The position numbers were made by a program, and so were the translations under genes. Under the pieces are notes generated by a model. That model did no database searches, had not been told where the DNA came from, and saw only the letters and a list, made by a program, of their open reading frames with translations. From Streptomyces caatingaensis (GTDB lineage: Bacteria > Actinomycetota > Actinomycetes > Streptomycetales > Streptomycetaceae), in the NCBI RefSeq assembly GCF_001187435.1, contig NZ_LFXA01000017.1, positions 248,001 to 312,000 of the forward strand: a DNA stretch of 64,000 nt. The letters run 5' to 3'. Of this stretch, positions 25,383-33,256 are shown one piece after another. Numbering within the stretch: position 1 is the stretch's first letter; each line of letters begins with the position of its first letter.

Positions 25383-28309
25383 GCGGCGGGGACATCGCCG
25401 TCGTCGGCATGGCGGCGCGCCTTCCGGGCGCGCCCGACGTCGACGCGTTCTGGCGGAACCTGCGCGACGGAGTCGAGTCGATCACCGCCCTCGACGAGGA
25501 CGACCTGCTCGCCGAGGGCATCGACCGCGCCACCTTCGAGCGGCCGGAGTACGTGCGGGCGGCGCCCCTGCTGGACGGCCACGACCTGTTCGACGCCCGG
25601 TTCTTCGGCTTCAGCCCCCGTGAGGCGGCGCTGCTCGACCCCCAGCAGCGGGTGTTCCTGGAGTGCGCCTGGCACGCCATGGAGGACGCCGGGCTGGACC
25701 CCGGACGGGCCGGGCGCGGCGGGGTGTTCGCCGGCGCCAACATGTCCGCGTACTGGATGTCCAACCTGCTGGGCGGACGCCGGATCGTGCTCGACTCGGA
25801 CATCTTCGAGCTCCAGATCCACAACGACAAGGACTACCTCGCCACCCGCACCGCCCACGCCCTCGGTCTCACCGGGCCGGCCGTCAGCGTGCAGACCGCC
25901 TGCTCCACCTCGCTCGTCGCGGTGCACGAGGCCGTCCGGTCGCTGCGGGCGGACGAGTGCGACACGGCGCTCGCCGGCGGCGTGTGCGTCCGGGTGCCGC
26001 ACCGCGCCGGCTACCTCGCCGAGCGCGGCATGGTCCACTCCCCGGACGGCCACTGCCGGCCCTTCGACGCGCGGGGGGCGGGCACCGTCTTCGGCAACGG
26101 CGTCGGCGTCGTCGTCTTGCGGCGGCTGGACGACGCGCTCGCGGCCGGGGACCGGGTCCTGGCCGTGGTCAAGGGCTCGGCCGTCAACAACGACGGCTCG
26201 GACAAGGTCGGTTACACGGCCCCGAGCATCACCGGACAGGAACGGGTGGTGCGCGACGCCCTGCGCGCCGCCGGCGTCTCCGCGCGCGGCGTCACCGCCG
26301 TCGAGGCGCACGGCACCGCCACCCCCATCGGCGACCCGATCGAGATCAAGGCGCTGACCCGGGCGTTCCGCGAGGACACCGACGACAACGGCTTCTGCGC
26401 CGTCGGCGCGGTCAAGTCCAACATCGGCCACCTCGAAGCGGCCGCCGGCATCGCCGGGTTCGTCAAGGCCGTCCTCCAGCTCCGGCACCGGCAGCTCGTC
26501 CCCACCGTCCACTTCGCCGAGCCCAACCCGCGCATCGACTTCGCGGCCACCCCGTTCCGCGTCCAGCGGGACCTGCGGCCCTGGGACGCGGGCGAGCACC
26601 CCCGGCGCATCGGGGTGAGCGCCTTCGGGATCGGCGGCACCAACGCCCATGTGATCCTGGAGGAGTTCACCGCGGCCCCCGAGCCCGTACCGGCCGACGG
26701 GCCGCAGCTGCTGGTGCTGTCGGCGAAGACCCCCGAGGCGCTGGAGGAGTCCGCCGCGCTCCTCGACGAGCGGCTCGCCGCGCCCGACGCCCCGGATCTC
26801 GCCGACGCCGCCTACACCCTGCAGACCGGGCGGCGGGCCATGCGCCACCGGCGCGCCGTCCTCGTGCCCGCCGGGCCGGGAGGCGACCGCGCCGGACGCG
26901 TCGTGCGCCAGGCCGACGCGGGCACCGGGCGGCCCGGCACGGTGTTCCTCTTCCCCGGCCAGGGCGCCCAGTACCCCGGCATGGGCGCCGAACTGCATGC
27001 CGCCGAGCCGGTGTTCGCCGGGCACCTCGACCACTGCGCCGAGGCCCTCCGCCCCCGGCTCGGCTTCGACCTGCGCGAGCTGCTGCTCGACCGCGACGCC
27101 GACCCGGCGCGGCTGACCGCGACCGAGGTCGCCCAGCCGGCGCTGTTCGCCGTCGAGTACGCGCTCGCCCGGCTGCTGGAGCACTGGGGCGTCGTGCCGG
27201 ACGCCATGGTCGGCCACAGCCTCGGCGAGTTCGTCGCGGCCACGCTGGCCGGGGTGTTCACCCCCGAGCGGGCGCTGGAGCTCGTGGCCCTCCGGGGCCG
27301 GCTGATGGGCGCGCTGCCGCCCGGGGCCATGCTCGGCGTGCAGTGCGACGAGGAGACGCTGCGCCCCCTGCTGCCCGACGGGCTGTCGCTGGCCGCCGTC
27401 AACGCGCCCGGACTGTGCGTCGTCTCCGGCCCCGGGCCGCTGACCGAGGAGTTCGCCGCCGCCCTCGCCGGACGCGGCGTCGGCACCCGGCGGCTGCACA
27501 CCTCGCACGCCTTCCACTCGGCGATGACCGAACCGGCCGTCGCGCCCTTCACCGACGCGGTACGGGCCGCCGGGCCCGCCGCCCCGGCGCGGCCGTTCGC
27601 CTCCTGCACCACCGGCGAGCCGATCACCGACGCGCAGGCGACGGATCCCCGCTACTGGGGCGAGCACATCCGGCGGCCCGTGCGGTTCGCGGACGCGCTG
27701 CGCGGCGCGCTGCCCGGCGGCCGCGCCACCCTCGTCGAGGTCGGCCCCGGCACCACGCTCACCTCCCTGGCCAAGGCCGTCACCGCCGGGCGGCGCGGGA
27801 TCACCACCGTCCGCACGATGCCGCGCCCCGGGGAGGAGGGGAGCGAGCGGGAGACGCTGCTCCTCGCGGTCGGGGACGTGTGGCTGGGCGGGGGGACGGT
27901 CGACTGGACGGCGCTGCACGGCGGTTCGCGCCCCAGGGCGGCGTTGCCGGGGTATCCGTTCGCCCGCGAGCGCCACTGGATCGGCCCGGGGCCGGCCTCC
28001 GCCTCCTCCGTCACGGCCCCGGCCTCCGGGCAGCGGGCCTCGCGGCCGGGCGGGCTGCGGTCGGCCTACGCGGCGGCCCGCGGCGACGTCGAGAAGCAGC
28101 TCGTCTCCGTCTGGGAGGAGTTCCTGGAGTACGAACCCATCGGCATCCACGACGACTTCTTCGAGCTCGGCGGCCACTCGCTGCTGGCGGCCCGCATCGC
28201 CAACCGTGCGGCGGAGGCCCTGGGGGTGCCCGTCCCCATGCGGGAGCTCCTCGCCCACCCGACGGTGGCGGGGCTCGCGGCCCGGCTGACGGCGTCGTCG
28301 GAGGGGTGA
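25379..28309 (+). CDS. Single-module type I polyketide synthase, KS-AT-carrier
   Basis: The 976-residue protein holds one minimal extension module. The ketosynthase (about 1-425) has the active Cys175 in QTACSTS and the histidines of EAHGTAT and NIGHLEAAAG. The acyltransferase (about 525-830) has Ser614 in GHSLGE and the malonyl-type signature HAFHS. A carrier domain (about 905-970) has Ser934 in FFELGGHSLL, which reads more like a peptidyl carrier. No ketoreductase, dehydratase or thioesterase is present, so one malonyl extension should leave a beta-keto thioester. The GTG start overlaps the oxidase stop. Release may need the type II thioesterase or a downstream partner outside the visible set. 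Confidence 0.93.
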   Translation: MSGGDIAVVGMAARLPGAPDVDAFWRNLRDGVESITALDEDDLLAEGIDRATFERPEYVRAAPLLDGHDLFDARFFGFSPREAALLDPQQRVFLECAWHAMEDAGLDPGRAGRGGVFAGANMSAYWMSNLLGGRRIVLDSDIFELQIHNDKDYLATRTAHALGLTGPAVSVQTACSTSLVAVHEAVRSLRADECDTALAGGVCVRVPHRAGYLAERGMVHSPDGHCRPFDARGAGTVFGNGVGVVVLRRLDDALAAGDRVLAVVKGSAVNNDGSDKVGYTAPSITGQERVVRDALRAAGVSARGVTAVEAHGTATPIGDPIEIKALTRAFREDTDDNGFCAVGAVKSNIGHLEAAAGIAGFVKAVLQLRHRQLVPTVHFAEPNPRIDFAATPFRVQRDLRPWDAGEHPRRIGVSAFGIGGTNAHVILEEFTAAPEPVPADGPQLLVLSAKTPEALEESAALLDERLAAPDAPDLADAAYTLQTGRRAMRHRRAVLVPAGPGGDRAGRVVRQADAGTGRPGTVFLFPGQGAQYPGMGAELHAAEPVFAGHLDHCAEALRPRLGFDLRELLLDRDADPARLTATEVAQPALFAVEYALARLLEHWGVVPDAMVGHSLGEFVAATLAGVFTPERALELVALRGRLMGALPPGAMLGVQCDEETLRPLLPDGLSLAAVNAPGLCVVSGPGPLTEEFAAALAGRGVGTRRLHTSHAFHSAMTEPAVAPFTDAVRAAGPAAPARPFASCTTGEPITDAQATDPRYWGEHIRRPVRFADALRGALPGGRATLVEVGPGTTLTSLAKAVTAGRRGITTVRTMPRPGEEGSERETLLLAVGDVWLGGGTVDWTALHGGSRPRAALPGYPFARERHWIGPGPASASSVTAPASGQRASRPGGLRSAYAAARGDVEKQLVSVWEEFLEYEPIGIHDDFFELGGHSLLAARIANRAAEALGVPVPMRELLAHPTVAGLAARLTASSEG

Positions 28310-28348
28310 GCCGGCGGCGCCCCCTCCGGGGCAGGGCCCGGGGCGGAT

Positions 28349-28864
28349 TCACCCCCGCCGCGCCCGATGGCGCCGCACCGCGTCCCGGTTGGCGCACCCG
28401 TGCGAGCAGTACCGCTGCCGGCCCGCCCGCGTGAAGTCCGCGAACGCCCGCCCGCACTCCGCCAGCGCGCACCGCCCCAGCCGCCGCATCCCCCGGCCCG
28501 TCAGGTGCAGCGCCGTCCCTATGCAGGCCGCCGACTTGAGCACCCCGGCGGGCCCCAGGCCGTCGTCGCGGTAGTGGATGTGCCAGCCCCCGCCGGCGTG
28601 GTCGGTGAGCCGGGGATGTGCTGTGGAGTCCGCGAGGAGCGCGTTGAGGAGGGCGACGCGCCGTGCGTCGCTCTCCGCGTCGACCACCCCGGCCCACCGC
28701 CCGAGGAACTCCAGCACATCGGCCAAGTCGGCCTCACTGAAGGGCTGTTCGGCCATCCCCGCCTCCCGGCACCGCCGCGCCAGCTCCTCGGCGGTCGACG
28801 GGGGGTCGTTGGTGAGCTCGACCACAAAGCGGACGGGGTCCTCCCCGTAAGGGTTTAGCTGCAT
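28349..28864 (-). CDS. CGNR zinc-finger regulator
   Basis: The 171-residue protein ends in the CGNR-type zinc finger: CALAECGRAFADFTRAGRQR, then YCSHGCANRDAVRRHR. Upstream is the ABATE-like stress region (VRFVVELTNDPPSTAEELARRC). The ATG at 28864 (MQLNPYGEDPVRF) fits the family N-terminus. Longer readings would run into the divergent MFS gene. It faces that pump gene with only 25 bases between starts and probably regulates it and itself. Confidence 0.88.
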   Translation of the reverse strand: MQLNPYGEDPVRFVVELTNDPPSTAEELARRCREAGMAEQPFSEADLADVLEFLGRWAGVVDAESDARRVALLNALLADSTAHPRLTDHAGGGWHIHYRDDGLGPAGVLKSAACIGTALHLTGRGMRRLGRCALAECGRAFADFTRAGRQRYCSHGCANRDAVRRHRARRG

Positions 28865-28889
28865 AAGCCCATTACAGCAGAGTGGGCGC

Positions 28890-30332
28890 ATGACCTCACC
28901 AGACCCCGTCCGGAAGGGCAGGTGGCTCCCCCTGGTGGCCACCTGCCTGGGGACGTTCCTGCTGCTCGTGTACACGACGATCGTCACCGTCGCCCTCTCG
29001 CACATCGCCGACGACCTCGACGCGAGCTTCGGCTCGCTGCAGTGGATCGTCGACGTCTACACCCTCGCCCTCGCGGGCCTCCTGATGGGCATGGGCTCGC
29101 TCGGCGACAACCTGGGCCGCAAACGGCTGTACGTGACCGGCCTGGTCGTCTTCACCCTCGCCACGCTCGCCTGCGGCCTCGCGGGGAACGTCCAGACGCT
29201 CGTCGCCGCCCGGGCCGTCCAGGGCGTCGCGGGCGCCGCGATGTTCGCGACGCTGCTGCCGCTGATCGGCCTCACCTACAGCGGCACGGACAAGGCCAAG
29301 GCGTTCGCCGCCTGGGGCGCGGTGGCCGGGGCGTCCGCCGGTGTCGGCAACATCGCGGGCGGGATGCTCACCCAGTTCCTCTCCTGGCAGTGGATCTTCC
29401 TGGGGGCGGTACCCGTCTGCGCGCTGACCATCGCCCTCTCCGTCAAGGTGCTCGACGCGGACGCCCGCACCCCGACCCGCGTCGACTGGGCGGGCATCGT
29501 CACCTTCACGCTCGCCGCGATCGGCATCATCTTCGGCTTCATCCGCGGCGGCGAGAAGGGCTGGTCGGACCCCGCGACCATCGGCGGCTTCGGCGCCGGC
29601 GCGGTGCTGCTCCTGGCGTTCGTCCTGGTGGAACGGGCCTCGGCGCACCCGATGCTGCCGCTGGAGCTGTTCCGCAAGCCCGCCTTCGACGGGATGCTGC
29701 TGTCGGCCGGCGGCTACTACCTGGCCGGGTACGCCTTCCTGCCGGTGATGTCGCTGTGGCTGCAGAAGAGCCTCGGCCTCAGCTCGTTCGCCACGTCGCT
29801 GGTCATCACCGTCCAGTCGGTGGCCTTCTTCGCCACCTCCGCCCTGCTCGGCAGCTCCCTGCACCGGCTGCCCGCCCGCTGGACCATCGGCGGCGGCTCC
29901 CTGATCGTCGGCCTGGGCAACCTCGCGCTGCTCATGGTGGGCCCGGACTCCTCCTGGCCGGTGCTGCTGCCCGGACTGGTGATCACCGGCTTCGGGGCGG
30001 GGCTGGTCTCGCCCGTCCTGCCGGCCGTGGCCATGGCGTCGGCCCCGCCCGAGCACAGCGGGGTGGCCTCCGCGGCGGCCAACTGCGCCCGGCAGTTCGG
30101 GCTGACGCTGGGCATCGCCGTCCTGGGCACGGTCTTCCACCACTACGTGCCGGGCACCGGCGCCGGGGCGTCGCCCGCCGCGTACGCGGACGGGCTGGGC
30201 GCCGTCTTCCTCCTCGGCGGCCTCGTCGGCCTGCTGGGCGGCGTGGTGGGCCTGTGGCTGCTGAAGCGGCCGGTGGCCGCGCCGGAGCCCGGACCGGCCC
30301 CGGCCGGGATGGGCACCGCCGAGGTCCGGTGA
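28890..30332 (+). CDS. MFS drug exporter, DHA2 (EmrB/QacA) type
   Basis: The 480-residue protein has about 14 hydrophobic segments. The DHA2 marks are a first helix with LGTFLLLVYTTIVTVALSHI, SLQWIVDVYTLALAGLLM and motif A GSLGDNLGRKRLY. It is a proton-driven exporter. It lies between the PKS module and the cysteine genes, divergent from a CGNR regulator, so it could export the cluster product or provide resistance. Confidence 0.9.
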   Translation: MTSPDPVRKGRWLPLVATCLGTFLLLVYTTIVTVALSHIADDLDASFGSLQWIVDVYTLALAGLLMGMGSLGDNLGRKRLYVTGLVVFTLATLACGLAGNVQTLVAARAVQGVAGAAMFATLLPLIGLTYSGTDKAKAFAAWGAVAGASAGVGNIAGGMLTQFLSWQWIFLGAVPVCALTIALSVKVLDADARTPTRVDWAGIVTFTLAAIGIIFGFIRGGEKGWSDPATIGGFGAGAVLLLAFVLVERASAHPMLPLELFRKPAFDGMLLSAGGYYLAGYAFLPVMSLWLQKSLGLSSFATSLVITVQSVAFFATSALLGSSLHRLPARWTIGGGSLIVGLGNLALLMVGPDSSWPVLLPGLVITGFGAGLVSPVLPAVAMASAPPEHSGVASAAANCARQFGLTLGIAVLGTVFHHYVPGTGAGASPAAYADGLGAVFLLGGLVGLLGGVVGLWLLKRPVAAPEPGPAPAGMGTAEVR

Positions 30333-30485
30333 GGGCGCCGTATTCACCGCCCGATGTCGAACAGTTGACGGGGAATTGAGGTCGGCAGACGATCTGATCC
30401 GGATCCGGCCGGGGTTCTCAAGCCGTCAATTCGACGATCGCGCGCGACGCCGCGCGTGAATCGGTGAATCGAAGGGACCGTGTTC

Positions 30486-31514
30486 GTGACGGAAGTACAG
30501 CAGTCCGCGATCGATCTCTCCATCCCGCCGCCGCTGGACACGGCGGTCGAGGAGAGCGCCGCGCTCGCCGCGTATCCGGGCCTGCGCGCGTTCCGCGCCC
30601 GGCTGGGCGGCACCCCGCTCCTGGAGGTGCCCGGACCGCCCGGGGGCGCCCGGGTGATGGCCAAGTGCGAATTCGCCAACCCCTTCGGGTCGGTGAAGGA
30701 CCGCACCGCCTACTCGCTGCTGTGCGCGGCGGTCGACGCCCACGGCGACGACCCGGCGCCGCTGCGGATCCTGGACGCCTCGGGCGGCAGCATGGCCCGC
30801 GCCCTGGCCCGGCTCGGCGCCCTGATGGGGGTCGAGGTCAGGGTCGTCGTCCCGGCGTCCGTGCCGGAGAGCCTGCAGGCCGAACTGCGGTCCGCCGGCG
30901 CCCGGGTGGAGCTGACCGACCCCGAGGAGTTCCTCCAGGGCATCATCCGGCGCAGCGAGGAGATCGCCGCCGAGGAGCCCGGCTGGACGCTGCTGTCCCA
31001 GCACCGCAACGTCGCCAACGTGGCGGCCCACGAGTTCTTCACCGGCCGGGAGATCATCGGCCAGCTCGACGGCGCCGCCCCCGCCTGCTGGGTGGCGGCG
31101 GTCGGCAGCGGCGGCACCCTCACCGGCGTCGCGCGGGCGCTGCGCTCCCGCTTCCCCGGCGTCGCGGTCGTCGGCGTCACCCCCGAGGAACTGCCGTACG
31201 GCACCGAACTCCCGCCCAACGGACTGGCCAAATTCGCCGGTGCCGGGGGATTCGGAAACGGTCTGCGGCAGCCGTTCGTCGAGCACCTGGTCCGCGAGAT
31301 GCGCAGCGTTCAGGTGTCCTACGACCGGTCGCTGGACGGAACGCTGGAATTCCGGGAGCGGACCGGCCGGAAAATCGGCGCGTCCAGCGCCGCGAACTGG
31401 CTGACGGCCCGTGAAGTGGCCCGGGAATACGGTCCGGAGGAAACCGTCGTGACGCTCTTCGCGGACGCCGGTTCCCAGGAGGACTGGGCCCGGGCGGAGA
31501 GCCGGGGCCGCTGA
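30486..31514 (+). CDS. Cysteine synthase-like fold-type II PLP enzyme
   Basis: The 342-residue protein belongs to the OASS/cystathionine beta-synthase group, with PLP Lys71 in NPFGSVKDRTA and phosphate-binding VGSGGTLTG. Two normally strict motifs differ. The substrate carboxylate loop TSGNTG reads ASGGSM, and the C-terminal SGERY region reads DAGSQED. It probably uses an activated serine with an unusual nucleophile or acceptor. The GTG at 30486 has AAGGG eight bases upstream. A GTG at 30480 is too close to it. A serine acetyltransferase gene follows two bases after the stop, so the pair could make cysteine or a beta-substituted alanine for the cluster. Confidence 0.82.
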   Translation: MTEVQQSAIDLSIPPPLDTAVEESAALAAYPGLRAFRARLGGTPLLEVPGPPGGARVMAKCEFANPFGSVKDRTAYSLLCAAVDAHGDDPAPLRILDASGGSMARALARLGALMGVEVRVVVPASVPESLQAELRSAGARVELTDPEEFLQGIIRRSEEIAAEEPGWTLLSQHRNVANVAAHEFFTGREIIGQLDGAAPACWVAAVGSGGTLTGVARALRSRFPGVAVVGVTPEELPYGTELPPNGLAKFAGAGGFGNGLRQPFVEHLVREMRSVQVSYDRSLDGTLEFRERTGRKIGASSAANWLTAREVAREYGPEETVVTLFADAGSQEDWARAESRGR

Positions 31515-31516
31515 CC

Positions 31517-32170
31517 ATGGACGCACCGCAGCAGCCCGCCGCGGGCTCCCGGCTCCGGCCGCTCCCCGACAGCTCCGCCGACCGGCCCGCCGGCCGCGAA
31601 CCCGCCCTCGGCGTCTTGGCGCGGATGCGCGAGGACGTGGAGACCACCCTCGCCCGCGACCCGTCGATCATGACGAAGGCCGAGGCCCTGTTCCACTCCA
31701 CCCTGCCGGCGGTCTGGCTCCACCGGGCCGCCCACCGGCTCTACCGGGGGAAGCACCGCATCGGCGCCCGGGTGCTGACCAGCGTGGCCCGGGTGCTGAC
31801 CGGGGTGGAGATCCACCCCGGGGCCAAGGTCGGCCGCCGGCTCTTCATCGACCACGGCACCGGCGTCGTGGTGGGGGAGACCGCCGTGATCGGCGACGAC
31901 GTGACCATCTACCAGCAGGTGACGCTCGGCGCGGTCGGCTGGTGGCGGGACAACCTGCGCGACGACGGCGAGCGCCGCCACCCCGTCGTCGGCGACCGCG
32001 TCACCCTCGGCGCCAACGCCACCGTCCTGGGCCCCCTCGTCATCGGCGACGACGCGATGCTGGGCGCCCACTCGCTGGTCCTCAAGGACGTCGGCCCGGG
32101 CGAGAAGGTCCTGGCCGAGCCGTCCGCCGACTGGCGGCCGCGCCGGGGCGGCGCCGAGGAACGCGCCTGA
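31517..32170 (+). CDS. cysE: Serine O-acetyltransferase
   Basis: The 217-residue protein has a helical N-terminus and a left-handed beta-helix: GVEIHPGAKVGRRLFIDHGT, then GVVVGETAVIGDDVTIYQQV and LGANATVLGPLVIGDDAMLG. Catalytic His and Asp are in DHGTGVVVGE. It makes O-acetylserine for the gene just upstream. The C-terminus (GGAEERA) lacks the terminal Ile used by housekeeping CysE to dock into CysK. The ATG follows the upstream stop by two bases, so the genes are coupled. Confidence 0.9.
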   Translation: MDAPQQPAAGSRLRPLPDSSADRPAGREPALGVLARMREDVETTLARDPSIMTKAEALFHSTLPAVWLHRAAHRLYRGKHRIGARVLTSVARVLTGVEIHPGAKVGRRLFIDHGTGVVVGETAVIGDDVTIYQQVTLGAVGWWRDNLRDDGERRHPVVGDRVTLGANATVLGPLVIGDDAMLGAHSLVLKDVGPGEKVLAEPSADWRPRRGGAEERA

Positions 32171-32208
32171 GACCCCGGTTCAACGAACCCCGTCCGGACG
32201 AAGGAGAC

Positions 32209-32736
32209 ATGAGCGAAATCCCGTCGGCCCTGCCGATCCCCTCCGCACCCGCCCTGTGCCCCCGCTGCCTCGCCGCGCTCGACGGGCCCGACCCCGCCGT
32301 CGCCACGGCCGCCGGGGCCGAGGGCTGCTTCGTGCGCACCCGTCTCGCGGAGCACGCCGACATCAGGTTCCACGTCGCCGGCACCCCGGCCGGTCCCACC
32401 GTGGGTGACCACAACTCCCATACGGACAAGCTCGCCGACGCCTCCGGCACCGTGCTGGGCACCATCACCGGCAGCGGCTGGAAGATCTACGAGCGGCCCT
32501 CCGACGGGCATGTGCTCTCCTACTACCGTGAGGAGATCGAGTTCGCGGACGGGACGATCCAGACCTCCGGCTGGATGGACTCCACCGCCGTGTGGGCGGG
32601 GGAGTGGCAGACCCTCCACGCCGTCGGCACCGGCGGCGCCTACCTGGGGCTGATCGGCGTCCGGCAGATCCGCCAGGAGATCCCGCGCGAACTGTTCCGG
32701 GCCAACATCGTGCTGTGCGCCGCCGGCGGCCGGTGA
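32209..32736 (+). CDS. Small predicted allene-oxide-cyclase/dirigent-like barrel protein
   Basis: The 175-residue protein follows GAAGGAG. The N-terminal 50 residues include CPRC and are Pro/Ala-rich. Residues about 60-175 form regular beta strands: GDHNSHTDKLADASGTVLGT, YYREEIEFADGTIQTSGWMD, then HAVGTGGAYLGLIGVRQI. The phrase GTGGAYLGLIGVR with preceding DGTI strands resembles barrel proteins of the allene oxide cyclase fold. Some members of that fold catalyse cyclisations in natural-product clusters. No active site can be named. It follows cysE closely and is probably in the same operon. Confidence 0.6.
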   Translation: MSEIPSALPIPSAPALCPRCLAALDGPDPAVATAAGAEGCFVRTRLAEHADIRFHVAGTPAGPTVGDHNSHTDKLADASGTVLGTITGSGWKIYERPSDGHVLSYYREEIEFADGTIQTSGWMDSTAVWAGEWQTLHAVGTGGAYLGLIGVRQIRQEIPRELFRANIVLCAAGGR

Positions 32737-33157
32737 GGCCGGCGAACTCCCGGCGGGCCGCTCGGACTTGACGGATTCTTGGTCTTCTTCGTGGCCCGTG
32801 CGGCGGTTCCCGCCCGGCTTCCGGGGGCCGCCCGCATGACCGAGCGTCGCACGGTACTGTACGCAGGGTGTGCGCCGCCGGCCGGGCGGTCATGGCCAAG
32901 GATGACCCGTCCGCCGGGCTCCCGGGGGCGGCCGCGGCGCCGCGCGCCGCCCTCTTGCGCAGCCGGGCGGCCGGACGAGTCAGGCGCAAGCCCCCGCATC
33001 CTAGGGGATTTTCGGCCGAATCATCAGGAGGATTTGCCGTAGGAAATAAGTAAAGAACAATCGAACACGGACGGTGAGGGAATCCCTTTACCGTTGGCCA
33101 AGGCTGCCCGCAGCCCGTTAGGTTGCCAGTGCATCGTTCGCGAGAGCTGGAGGAACC
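32737..33157 (+). other. Non-coding leader region before the TTA-containing regulator
   Basis: No convincing gene is present. The last 170 bases become AT-richer (around 33008-33065, GGAAATAAGTAAAGAACAA), and a perfect AGGAGG at 33029-33034 is followed only by TTG-CCG-TAG. This suggests a promoter or leader for the regulator, but no clear -35/-10 pair can be fixed. Confidence 0.45.
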
Positions 33158-33256
33158 GTGGGCCGCGGAGCTTCTGTTGGTCATGCACGGGGACGGTGGA
33201 ACCATCTGTACCGCTGTCGCCCGAGCCGTTCGGCGCGCCGGGCGGTGCGGCGGTGA
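33158..33256 (+). CDS. Possible 32-residue leader ORF coupled to the regulator
   Basis: A GTG four bases after GGAGG opens a 32-codon frame (MGRGASVGHARGRWNHLYRC at its N-terminus, Arg-rich after). It ends with a TGA overlapping the regulator GTG as GTGA. The regulator itself has no good ribosome site at 33253, so its translation may depend on this leader. No family is recognised, and the frame could be fortuitous. Confidence 0.45.
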   Translation: MGRGASVGHARGRWNHLYRCRPSRSARRAVRR

